Source: Chryseobacterium tructae
Lineage (GTDB): Bacteria; Bacteroidota; Bacteroidia; Flavobacteriales; Weeksellaceae
Length of the DNA stretch: 64,000 bases
Direction of reading: 5' to 3'
NCBI RefSeq assembly: GCF_030409875.1
Contig: NZ_JAUFQR010000001.1
Location: 2,728,001 to 2,792,000, forward strand
Shown here: in pieces, positions 56,402-64,000 of the stretch
Numbering within the stretch: the first letter of the stretch is position 1
How the letters are laid out: every line of letters starts with the position of its first letter
The notes under the pieces: model-generated
What the model saw: only the letters and a program-made list of their open reading frames with translations
What the model was told of the DNA's origin: nothing
Databases searched by the model: none
Position numbers and translations under genes: made by a program

Positions 56402-56853
56402 TTAATATTCTTCAATAAGAGCGTTCCACTCCGTTAAAAGATAATTCTCGAAATTGGGGAACAGTGTTGAACTTCTCTTTTTTGAGAACATCTCATAATT
56501 GTAAATGATTCCGCAATTGGTATCTAAAACCAGAACATCAGACGGAAATTGGAATTTATAACCAAAAAATTATCCGGTAATTGAAATTCCTGTCGTGCAT
56601 AAACAGTAGCCCCATAAAGCGTGTAGATATGGTCACTCAAGGGATTTTCTGACAAAATCCCATTTGTGTGTAGTAGATCAGGAATTCCGCCACCACCAAA
56701 TTCCAGGAGATAAGCTTTCAAAAAGACATCAAACTTCAGCTGTAAAGCATGTTCTACTTTGCTGATATTTTCTTCTGAATTGGATCCGTAAAACTCTGGC
56801 TTTTCTTCCAGTTTTTCAGCTTTTTTGATCAGTTCTTTAAATTGTTCAAGCAT
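56402..56853 (-). CDS. SMI1/KNR4 (SUKH)-family protein (one frameshift)
   Basis: About 150 residues. The uncorrected frame stops at 56524, but one T lost from a T run near 56570 restores a typical SUKH end: GYKFQFPSDVLVLDTNCGIIYNYEMFSKK to FENYLLTEWNALIEEY, stopping at 56402. The N-terminal SUKH signature is ISKVEHALQLKFDVFLKAYLLEFGGGGIPD. Single-domain, cytoplasmic, probable immunity protein. First gene of the closely spaced minus-strand cluster. Confidence 0.75.
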
Positions 56854-56972
56854 AGTCTTTTCTTATTTATGTTCCGTAATTCGTGTTCTCCTCACTTAAA
56901 AAACACGACTTCTTATCAAATTCGGATTTATTAATTCAAATACATCCATGACTGTCCTTTATTTTCAGGATT

Positions 56973-57500
56973 TCAGATCTTTGCAAAGAAATTAAAAGTT
57001 TTTTGAGCAATAAGCTGGGGATGGGTGTCTGATACACCATTGATCCGATCTTCATATACTTCAACTCTTATGATTTTTACATCATTTGGTATTTTGTACG
57101 TCTCCTCTTTTGTATAATTATACCCTCTTATATTGGCGCTTTCCTTACCCGGGATCCTCTTGATCTCTACATAATATTTCAGTGTAGTGGTATTGCCATC
57201 TTGTTCTCCTTTTTCAAAACGAATTTTTTTCACCTGCTGAATGGTATGACCACCGGAGCTGATATTTCCTTGTATACGGAATTTCAATATTTCAGCGTTT
57301 TTGGATAGCATGAAAACTCCGGGATCAAGACGTTCCGTAACTTCCTTTCTGGTTGTAAAAGTATGGATAGATCCCGTTTCCGGTACCTCTTTAGTCACCC
57401 TTTTTGGCTCAGTGTAAATGGTAGAAATATTCAATTCCTGAACATTGTTTTTGCATCCCGACAGTGCTAAAACTGAAGTTAAGATCATAAAATGTTTCAC
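56973..57500 (-). CDS. Lipoprotein of unknown function
   Basis: 175 residues. Lipobox LALSGC at about residue 16 (KNNVQELN). Beta-rich mature domain (HTFTTRKEVTERLDPGVFML; TTTLKYYVEIKRIPGKESANIRGYNY). Family unknown. 119 bases upstream of the SUKH gene on the same strand. Confidence 0.68.
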   Translation of the reverse strand: MKHFMILTSVLALSGCKNNVQELNISTIYTEPKRVTKEVPETGSIHTFTTRKEVTERLDPGVFMLSKNAEILKFRIQGNISSGGHTIQQVKKIRFEKGEQDGNTTTLKYYVEIKRIPGKESANIRGYNYTKEETYKIPNDVKIIRVEVYEDRINGVSDTHPQLIAQKTFNFFAKI

Positions 57501-57595
57501 CCTCTTATTTTTATATAAATCTTCGAATTAAAGATAACAAAAGACAATGGATACAGATATCCCTGATAACGGTGGTTTTTATAGATGATTTTCAC

Positions 57596-57817
57596 CTAAT
57601 TCATAAGCATCGTAGAAAAATAAAAAGCTGCTAAACTTAGAGCTATAGTTCCTGAAATCAGAAACAAAAAGAAGTAATAATGTCCACTTTTATTTTTCTT
57701 TTGAATAGAATTAATAATAAAAACAAGAAACATACAGAAAAATCCTACTCCGAAGAATATCATTAAAGCAACAATTAACAATGCTCTTTCTAAATGTAAA
57801 TCTGCAGATGAAAGCAT
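57596..57817 (-). CDS. Small membrane protein, two predicted helices
   Basis: 73 residues. Two hydrophobic spans (LLIVALMIFFGVGFFCMFLVFII and FFLFLISGTIALSLAAFYFS) joined by a basic loop (NSIQKKNKSGHYY), so both ends probably face the periplasm. Function unknown. Confidence 0.6.
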   Translation of the reverse strand: MLSSADLHLERALLIVALMIFFGVGFFCMFLVFIINSIQKKNKSGHYYFFLFLISGTIALSLAAFYFSTMLMN

Positions 57818-57835
57818 ATTTTAAATATTTAAAGT

Positions 57836-57978
57836 TAGAAGTTAAAAGGGCTGGAAGCTGGGTGCCTGAAGTGGGAAGTTATGGAGGTCATAAAATAACC
57901 ATTTATCTTTTTAAGTAATTTAATAATACATTTTTAATCAATAAATTATACCCCAAAAGAAACTTCCAGCTTCTATCA
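57836..57978. repeat. GAAGCTGGAAG-type intergenic repeat
   Basis: Left part AGAAGTTAAAAGGGCTGGAAGC and right part CTTCCAGCTTCT are inverted relative to each other across about 120 bases. Similar purine-rich GAAGCTGGAAG words occur between genes in many Flavobacteriia. No coding content. Confidence 0.45.
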
Positions 57979-57985
57979 GTATTTA

Positions 57986-59467
57986 TTATTCTTTATATTC
58001 TTTTCCGGAATACAAATCAATATAGTAATACACAGTTTCTCCTGAATTATTTTTGACACTCACCAGCCCTTCAGAATTAATAGATTTATAAGCTTTTGAT
58101 CCGATACTCTTCTTAGTCTTATTGTCCAAAAGTGTATACAATCCGTCTTGCTCTTTTTGAAGTGCATAGATTTGTTTTCCTGTATCCAATACTGAAATAT
58201 CATAATATTCAGGCTTTATCTCCCAGCGTTTTTCATGACTGTTCCACAAGCCCATGGTTCTCAATTGTTTTTCGTTTTCAATCCTGATAAGGTATTGATC
58301 ATTCATTCCGGTATAAGAATTTATTTTTCCGAATTTCCAGTTTTGGTCAATGTATTGATCGGGGATTATCATTTTTCTATCGGGCCAGACCAGATAACCA
58401 ACCTGATCCAAAACCTTAAAATCATAAAAACCAATGGAATCTACAACATTACCTTTAGTATCAATATAAAGCCAATCGTACGCCCAAATGTCATGATCAT
58501 AATTAAATACACCCAGTAAGAAATAAGGTGAATTGGTGATAGAATATACCAAAGATGTTTTCTTTATGAAATCAATCTGTGAAGCTGTAGCTTTTGTAAT
58601 TTCTTTTGGAAATATCTTTTCATATTGTGGAAAAGGATAAATATTGTTGGTTTTGCTGTCTTCTAAAAGTTTAGGAATTTCCGGCTCATACCTTTCTTTA
58701 TTGATGTCTTTTAGAGTAATGATTTCCTTACCAAACTTTATTGAAAGAGTTGCTGTACCTTTTAAGCCATTGTGAATTGCTTTTTTTTGATTCAATTCAT
58801 ACATTGAAAATTCTGGATTCGAGCCTTTGAGCCATCGTTTATTTTCTAACAGCTCTGCAATTTTGTTTTCAATTTTATGTAAGCGGTTCTTTTTAACTTC
58901 ATAAAGAGTTTCGTTCCAAAATACATGGGTCTCGTCCACAGAAATGAAGTTGAGATAATAATTATCTTCTAAGTAGGGAACATCTTCGTTGAGCAGCACT
59001 TGTAGACTTTCTACTACTCCAATTTCTATTTTGTGATAGGTCTGTTCTTTTTTAATGCCACTTCCCATAATATTCCAATCCCATTTCCAGACCGGCATTT
59101 TCTTCTCATATTCAATATCTTTTTTATAAAATGTAAGCCCGTTGACAACATTTAAATTGATTTCCTCAGCTGAAAAGCCTATTACGATCTTTCCGTTCCC
59201 GTCTATGACTCCATATTCGTTTTTTTCATTTATAACAATGGCAAAACCTGTTGGAGTAAACATTGATGCGCTTTTGAATTTTTGATTGATAACAGGTTTC
59301 AGACTTATTTTATCTGCGTAAATAAAAAGTTTCTGTCCGGTTAAAAATGGGACACTATTTATGTTTATCATTTTTGAAGGATTGGGTGAAGACTTGTCTG
59401 TTTTTTCCTGTGTACAAGCCATAACCGAGGTTAACATAAAAAAGACACTATATACTATTGTTTTCAT
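57986..59467 (-). CDS. Large lipoprotein with a WG-like repeat
   Basis: 493 residues. Lipobox TSVMAC at about residue 18 (TQEKTDKSSPNPS). An early segment, FTPTGFAIVINEKNEYGVIDGNGKIVIGF, has the WG-repeat pattern (x-GxxGVIDxxGKxVI). Later segments LLGVFNYDHDIWAYDWLYIDTKGNVVDSIGFYDF and MGLWNSHEKRWEIKPEYYDISVL are looser copies. Probably an outer-membrane-anchored beta-repeat protein; function unknown. Divergent from the hydrolase at 59737. Confidence 0.7.
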   Translation of the reverse strand: MKTIVYSVFFMLTSVMACTQEKTDKSSPNPSKMININSVPFLTGQKLFIYADKISLKPVINQKFKSASMFTPTGFAIVINEKNEYGVIDGNGKIVIGFSAEEINLNVVNGLTFYKKDIEYEKKMPVWKWDWNIMGSGIKKEQTYHKIEIGVVESLQVLLNEDVPYLEDNYYLNFISVDETHVFWNETLYEVKKNRLHKIENKIAELLENKRWLKGSNPEFSMYELNQKKAIHNGLKGTATLSIKFGKEIITLKDINKERYEPEIPKLLEDSKTNNIYPFPQYEKIFPKEITKATASQIDFIKKTSLVYSITNSPYFLLGVFNYDHDIWAYDWLYIDTKGNVVDSIGFYDFKVLDQVGYLVWPDRKMIIPDQYIDQNWKFGKINSYTGMNDQYLIRIENEKQLRTMGLWNSHEKRWEIKPEYYDISVLDTGKQIYALQKEQDGLYTLLDNKTKKSIGSKAYKSINSEGLVSVKNNSGETVYYYIDLYSGKEYKE

Positions 59468-59602
59468 ACTCCGAAATATTCATCAATATTAAAGAGGTGT
59501 AAAACATAATACAATCCCGATTATCAGCCATATTTTACAACAAGTAAGGGGATTCCTGTTTCCCTTTTTTTTTACTTTGCTTCTTGATGGCTAGCGTGTT
59601 AA

Positions 59603-59614
59603 ATTAACGTTAAT
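59603..59614. promoter_or_regulatory. Palindrome ATTAACGTTAAT
   Basis: Perfect 12-bp palindrome in the divergent region between the large lipoprotein and the hydrolase. Possible operator; no regulator can be named. Confidence 0.3.
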
Positions 59615-59686
59615 GATAGATTTGTCTGCTTTTTTTATTCCGATCAATTATTATCTTAGATCAATGTATTCTGAAGATTTCCTATC

Positions 59687-59694
59687 TACATTTG
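59687..59694 (+). promoter_or_regulatory. -7 box (TACATTTG) for the hydrolase
   Basis: TAnnTTTG match 43 bases before the start at 59737. Confidence 0.4.
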
Positions 59695-59736
59695 TGAATA
59701 TAAAAAGTTGAATAAACTAATCTAAAAATAAAAACA

Positions 59737-60558
59737 ATGAGCACACTAAAACTAAAAGACGGAACAGAAATCTATTACAAAGACTGGGGGAAAGGCGAAA
59801 CCTTATTTTTTCATCATGGCTGGCCATTATCCAGTGATGATTGGGATGCACAGATGTTCTTCTTCCTGGAGCAAGGTTACAGGGTTATTGCCCATGACAG
59901 AAGAGGACATGGAAGATCTGAACAAACCCCTTATGGCCATGATATGGACACTTATGCTTCAGATGTAGCAGAAATTGTAGAAGCATTGGATCTGAAAAAC
60001 GTTATCCACATCGGACATTCCACAGGTGGTGGCGAAGTGATCCGATATGTTGCCAAACATGGAAAAGGAAGAGTTTCCAAAGCGGTTTTGGTAAGTGCGG
60101 TAACGCCCATTATGGTTCAGAATGAAAACAACCCTAACGGAGTTCCTATTGCTGTTTTTGATGATATCCGAAACAATACCGCCAACCACAGACAACAGTT
60201 CTTTATTGATATTACCTTCCCTTTTTACGGGTACAACAGAGAAGGAGCAAAAGTATCTGAAGGAATCCAGAGAAACTGGTGGAGACAAGGAATGAGCGGT
60301 TCTATTAAAGCACATTACGATTGTGTAAAAGCTTTTTCTGAAACTGATTTTACAGAAGACCTTAAAAGTGTGGAAATACCTGTATTGGTGATGCATGGTG
60401 AAGATGATCAGATCGTCCCTTTTGAAACCACGGGAAAAGTGGCTGCTACTCTACTTAAAAATGGAAAATTAATTTCTTATCCAGGTTTTCCTCATGGAAT
60501 GCCTACTACAGAAGCTGAAACGATCAACAGAGATCTTTTGGAGTTTATCAAATCTTAA
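59737..60558 (+). CDS. Alpha/beta hydrolase, non-haem chloroperoxidase/arylesterase-like
   Basis: 273 residues, no signal peptide. Oxyanion region FFHHGWPLSSDDWD, RVIAHDRRGHGRSEQ, nucleophile elbow IGHSTGGGEVIRYVA, acid in VMHGEDDQIVPF, and His in YPGFPHGMPTTEAETIN. This is the cofactor-free haloperoxidase/perhydrolase subfamily, whose natural reaction is usually ester hydrolysis. Followed by a long perfect hairpin terminator. Confidence 0.9.
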   Translation: MSTLKLKDGTEIYYKDWGKGETLFFHHGWPLSSDDWDAQMFFFLEQGYRVIAHDRRGHGRSEQTPYGHDMDTYASDVAEIVEALDLKNVIHIGHSTGGGEVIRYVAKHGKGRVSKAVLVSAVTPIMVQNENNPNGVPIAVFDDIRNNTANHRQQFFIDITFPFYGYNREGAKVSEGIQRNWWRQGMSGSIKAHYDCVKAFSETDFTEDLKSVEIPVLVMHGEDDQIVPFETTGKVAATLLKNGKLISYPGFPHGMPTTEAETINRDLLEFIKS

Positions 60559-60582
60559 AGATTTATATCACACAAATTTATC

Positions 60583-60635
60583 CTATGTCTCTATGTTGTT
60601 TATTTTTTTAACAACATAGAGACATAGCTCTTTTA
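60583..60635 (+). terminator. Long hairpin terminator after the hydrolase
   Basis: Perfect 18-bp stem CTATGTCTCTATGTTGTT and AACAACATAGAGACATAG around a nine-base loop, followed by CTCTTTTATT. Confidence 0.75.
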
Positions 60636-60706
60636 TTGTATATAAATTATTTAGACATTCCTGGCATCGATAATTACAGACTTCCTCTGAAACTTAAAAA
60701 ATCCTT

Positions 60707-60735
60707 TTGGGTGTCACTTTTTTTTCGTACTTTTG
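60707..60735 (+). promoter_or_regulatory. Full -33/-7 promoter of rpmI-rplT
   Basis: TTG at 60707-60709, 18 bases, then TACTTTTG at 60728-60735. The best housekeeping promoter in the window. It gives rpmI-rplT independent expression from infC, with a ~70-base leader containing a small hairpin near 60750 (CCTAACG/TTTAGG region) that could be an L20 site. Confidence 0.7.
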
Positions 60736-60810
60736 CACACTATTATTCCTAACGTCTTTAGGAGTAGCCAAAACAGATATTGATAACAAAAACAATAAAA
60801 AAGCAAAACA

Positions 60811-61008
60811 ATGCCAAAATTAAAAACGAAATCAGGTGCTAAGAAACGTTTTGCTCTTACTGGAACAGGTAAGATCAAAAGAAAAAACGCTTACAAAAGC
60901 CACATCTTAACTAAGAAAGAAACTAAGCAGAAGAGAAATCTTACTAGCACTTCTTACGTAGCTAAAGTGGATGAGAAAAGCGTTCAACGTCAATTAGCAA
61001 TTAAGTAG
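60811..61008 (+). CDS. rpmI: Ribosomal protein L35
   Basis: 65 residues, highly basic; [36 protein letters not shown] is diagnostic. Large-subunit protein. Followed by rplT after 120 bases. Normally next to infC, but infC is 13.6 kb away here. High confidence. Confidence 0.97.
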   Translation: MPKLKTKSGAKKRFALTGTGKIKRKNAYKSHILTKKETKQKRNLTSTSYVAKVDEKSVQRQLAIK

Positions 61009-61128
61009 TTTTTATAAATCTATATTCGGTTTATAAGAATTCAAAAACAAATTCAAAATTTTAACCCTGAAACGGTGCAAATAAGAGTAACATCAGTTGC
61101 CGCCCTTTTCAAAAAAACAATTTAAATT

Positions 61129-61473
61129 ATGCCAAGATCAGTAAATGCAGTAGCTTCAAGAGCTCGCAGAAAGAAAATTTTTAAGCAAGCTAAAGGTTTT
61201 TTCGGTAGAAGAAAGAACGTTTGGACTGTAGCTAAAAACGCGGTAGAAAAAGCAATGCAATATGCTTACCGTGGTAGAAAAGAGAAGAAAAGAAACTTCA
61301 GAGCACTTTGGATCACTCGTATCAACGCGGGAGCTAGAGAGCACGGAATGTCTTACTCTCAATTTATGGGAGCTCTTAAAAAGAACAACATTGAGCTTAA
61401 CAGAAAAGTTTTAGCAGATTTAGCAATGAATCACCCTGAAGCTTTCAAAGCTGTTGTAGATCAAGTAAAATAA
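61129..61473 (+). CDS. rplT: Ribosomal protein L20
   Basis: 114 residues; [30 protein letters not shown] and [21 protein letters not shown] are diagnostic. Binds 23S rRNA early in assembly and, in other bacteria, represses its own operon through a leader structure. Followed by a strong terminator. High confidence. Confidence 0.97.
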   Translation: MPRSVNAVASRARRKKIFKQAKGFFGRRKNVWTVAKNAVEKAMQYAYRGRKEKKRNFRALWITRINAGAREHGMSYSQFMGALKKNNIELNRKVLADLAMNHPEAFKAVVDQVK

Positions 61474-61501
61474 TGTAGAATACAATTTTTGTTATCAATA
61501 T

Positions 61502-61529
61502 AGTCCTGGGCTTTGCTCAGGACTTTTTG
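61502..61529 (+). terminator. Terminator after rplT
   Basis: Stem AGTCCTG and CAGGACT (extended by inner GC pairs) followed by TTTTT. Confidence 0.85.
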
Positions 61530-61839
61530 TTTTACTGAGATTTCTATTGTAAAGACAAAGAAATTCAATCCCCTCTCCTTTTATTATGCCATACTATTTG
61601 GCAAGTAATCTTATTTGTTATTAAAATAGGAAGTTTAATTTATTTATTCCCAATTCTGTGAATTGAATACGATCTCATTTTATATCATTCCCTTTACTTT
61701 TAAATTAACAACACTGATTATCAACTAATTACATGTATTGACGGATTTTTGTAGGATCTGTTTTTTTCTTGTTTATAAAATAAATGATGAATTTTACACC
61801 ATCATTTTATAACTATAAAAACATAAACAATCTCAATCT
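61530..61839. other. Intergenic region with a small dyad
   Basis: About 310 AT-rich bases. The only structure I see is AAATGATG/CATCATTT (61782-61807), 33 bases before the next start; it may be an operator. No gene seen. Confidence 0.35.
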
Positions 61840-63281
61840 ATGAAAAAAATTATTTTATCAGCAGGTATTATAATGATAGCTGTCTCAAATGTAAATGCCC
61901 AAGCAGGGATCAACACCAGCAACCCTAAAACAACAATGGATGTAAGTGCTAAAAGGGATAATACTGGTAATATAACAGATAATACACAGCTTATCGGATT
62001 ACAAGCACCACGATTAACCCTTGGAGAGCTTACCGCCAATACCGGTACTTATGGAGTTGATCAAAAAGGAGCTCTTATCTATATTACTGATATCAGTACC
62101 GGAAATAAAAATGGAACTAGAGTTAATATTGATGCTATCGCTTATTATTTCTTTGATGGAGCATTATGGCAGAAAGTAAATAATGGTAATCCTAATAATA
62201 TTTATACATCCAACGGTACTATTACGACTAACAGAATCGTTACTATGGCAGATAAGACATTAGCGTTTACCTCTGCGGCAACCACGGGAACCAGTCATTT
62301 TACAGTGGATGGCTCTACATTGAATGTAGATGCTGTCAATAATCGAGTGGGTGTTAATGCTTCTTCTCCTAGTTCTATTCTTAATACCATAAATCCTACT
62401 GGCGGTGATCTAACAGACGTAATAGCTGCTGGAATCAATAACTGTGGAGTTCCTTGTGGGCAAAATAATGCCAGAAATGTTGTCATTTATAATAATAATC
62501 CAACCAATAGCAGTGCAGGCTCCATTGATTTTGTTTCATCGTCTGCTTCAACCGGATTGTCTGGAGCATCTATTAAAGGAATTGACAGAGATGTTACCAA
62601 TAATTTCAGTGGTATAAGCCTCCAAACCCGTGGTGATACCAATGGTCTACAAGACAGAGTGATTATTAAATCTACTGGAAATGTAGGGATTGCAACAACT
62701 GATGCTCCTACAGAGAAATTAGATGTGAATGGCAATGTCCGTATCAGAGGATTAATAAACGGTAGTGATGCTGTTACTTTCCCTAGATCTATTGTTGCCA
62801 AAGCAGATGGTACTCTGGGGTACTCCTCTATTTCTGTGTCTTCCTTTCAGTTAATTATTCCGCCACATAACCAATTCGTTAATGACTTTACCAATCATTC
62901 CAGTACAGCTTATGATTCTGATGGTTGGTGGGTCATTTCTAAACGTCTACAGCAGCAAGTGCTACTTTTACCACGACAGGAAGTGGTTTTACAGGGAGCA
63001 GTAGTCCTTACACAACAACAGCTACTAACCTTACCCCAGCCAGAATGACTGTTGTGTACGAATATCAGGGAAATGCTTTTGCTGATCCTGGAAAAATTTA
63101 TCCACAGCTAACAACAGGAAATAACCTAAGTTATCCTGATGTATATAATCCTTCTTTTATAAAGCTGGAAACTGTAGGCGGTAAAACAAGAATGACAGTA
63201 TCTATTGTACGATCTGAAAATATGCTCAACAGCTGGGCTGGATCTTTTCTGTTAAACACTCTTTTTGTTGTAAAGATCTAA
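61840..63281 (+). CDS. Secreted surface protein with N-terminal GINTxxP motif (one frameshift)
   Basis: About 480 residues after joining frames near 62943 (one A lost; WWVISK / TSTAASATFTTTGSG). Signal peptide (VSNVNAQ), then AGINTSNPKTTMDVSAK, the same N-terminal motif as the S74 surface protein at 7068-8923. A Ser/Thr/Asn-rich fibre-like middle includes NRVGVNASSPSSILN and GNVGIATTDAPTEKLDVNGNVRI, followed by a compact C-terminal domain (MTVVYEYQGNAFADPGKIYP...MLNSWAGSFLLNTLFVVKI). No S74 or T9SS sorting domain seen. Function unknown, probably surface-exposed. Confidence 0.75.
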
Positions 63282-63309
63282 CTTACTTTTTCTAAATTAC
63301 TGTTTATTA

Positions 63310-63350
63310 AATAATAAGGCTGTTTTTGGAGCAGTCTTATTATTTATATT
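63310..63350 (+). terminator. Terminator after the surface protein gene
   Basis: Stem AATAATAAGGCTG and CAGTCTTATTATT (one G-U pair) around nine bases, then a T-rich tract. Confidence 0.75.
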
Positions 63351-63562
63351 TTGATGATCATCTTCTGAAGCAATAGATTCAGTTGAAAAAAATTAAGAGA
63401 TATTAGCTAATAAATGAATTTAAAATCAATTTCAATATCAACACTATAATAAGTTATTTTATTATTGAAAAATCGGTTAAACAGGAATTAACAGTAGTAA
63501 TTATCCAGATTAAATAGTGATTAATTCTTATATTAGCAATTGAAAATAATTCAATTGAATAA

Positions 63563-64000
63563 ATGAAAAAAGTCGCTGTTTTTTTATTCACCTCTTTAGC
63601 TCTACAAAATATTGGAGCACAAACACTTATACAAGCTTATAAAACCAGGGCAGATATGGTTTCCCAAGCTAATATTACAAACAATCTTACGGCTCTTGAA
63701 AGTCTGGGTGTAAAAACAACTGGATCTGTTGCTAATACGAATACGCTTAACTGGTTGAAGAATAAATATATTTCTTACGGATATAGTGCCAATCAGATGG
63801 TTGAAGATCCCTTTAGCTTTGGAAGTACAAACTCTAAAAATCTGGTTATTACAAAGACGGGAACTGTATATCCTGATAAATATATCATTATTTGTGGGCA
63901 TTATGACACTATTGTTGGCCCTGGAGTAAGTGATAATGGCAGTGGTACCTCTATTCTTCTAGAAGCAGCAAGAATACTAAAAGATGTTCCTACTGAATAT
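63563..64000 (+). CDS. M28-family zinc aminopeptidase (3' end outside window)
   Basis: 146 residues visible. Signal peptide MKKVAVFLFTSLALQNIGAQ, then a prodomain-like stretch and the start of the M28 catalytic core: NLVITKTGTVYPDKYIIICGHYDT (first zinc His and Asp) and GVSDNGSGTSILLEAARIL (bridging Asp). Secreted; whether it carries a C-terminal T9SS signal cannot be seen. The open frame continues past the window edge. Confidence 0.88.
   Translation, partial: MKKVAVFLFTSLALQNIGAQTLIQAYKTRADMVSQANITNNLTALESLGVKTTGSVANTNTLNWLKNKYISYGYSANQMVEDPFSFGSTNSKNLVITKTGTVYPDKYIIICGHYDTIVGPGVSDNGSGTSILLEAARILKDVPTEY

Overview
The window reads as a chromosomal segment of a Bacteroidota bacterium, most probably Chryseobacterium or a close Weeksellaceae relative. 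Reasons: AT-rich sequence, TAnnTTTG (-7) promoter boxes instead of -10/-35 boxes, type IX secretion (T9SS) C-terminal sorting domains, a GLPGLI-family protein, a double-glycine 'MKNLKK' leader peptide, reprolysin-like proteases with prodomains, and the overall gene complement. The genus is inferred; no rRNA or other marker is present.

Layout. 1-5.6 kb: DEAD-box helicase (runs off the left edge), nicotinamidase, a TetR regulator/SGNH esterase pair with a clear palindromic operator, an RluB-type pseudouridine synthase and aroB. 5.6-9 kb: a small accessory mosaic with a GLPGLI protein, a GG-leader cysteine-rich peptide, an HTH remnant, a 3' tRNA(CAU) fragment and an S74-chaperone fibre-like surface protein. 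9.3-13.1 kb: four tandem paralogous outer-membrane beta-barrel genes, each preceded by a sigma-54-like GG-N10-GC/GA promoter, plus one orphan promoter that reads into a terminator (candidate small RNA). 13.1-16.4 kb: glycerophosphodiesterase, SDR remnant, AraC regulator and alpha/beta hydrolase. 16.7-20.4 kb: purF, purC, and a DUF3307/SatD-like pair with twin operator-like dyads. 20.5-22 kb: decayed IS110-family element. 22-31.4 kb: endonuclease I, acyl-CoA dehydrogenase, DinB protein and two tandem secreted metalloproteases. 31.5-36 kb: methyltransferase, a TNT-toxin-like lipoprotein with a zinc-ribbon partner, an NTP pyrophosphohydrolase, a thioredoxin-like protein, a DUF4230 protein and a small hydrophilic protein. 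36-40.3 kb: leuA-leuC-leuD-leuB. 40.5-44.5 kb: conserved TPR-like protein, a 153-bp inverted-repeat element, M19 dipeptidase and HExxH protease.

44.6-61.5 kb: thrS-infC and rpmI-rplT, which normally sit together, are split by about 13.6 kb holding lipoproteins, a NarL-type two-component system and a minus-strand cluster of SUKH (SMI1/KNR4), DUF4274-like and unknown proteins that resembles an orphan immunity array. 61.8-64 kb: a secreted 'GINT' surface protein and the start of an M28 peptidase.

Caution for the reader: at least ten otherwise intact genes, including purF and leuC, are interrupted by single-base shifts in A or T runs. These are annotated as single genes because both halves are conserved and in register. 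The most economical explanation is residual sequencing error, but real frameshifts cannot be excluded from the sequence alone.
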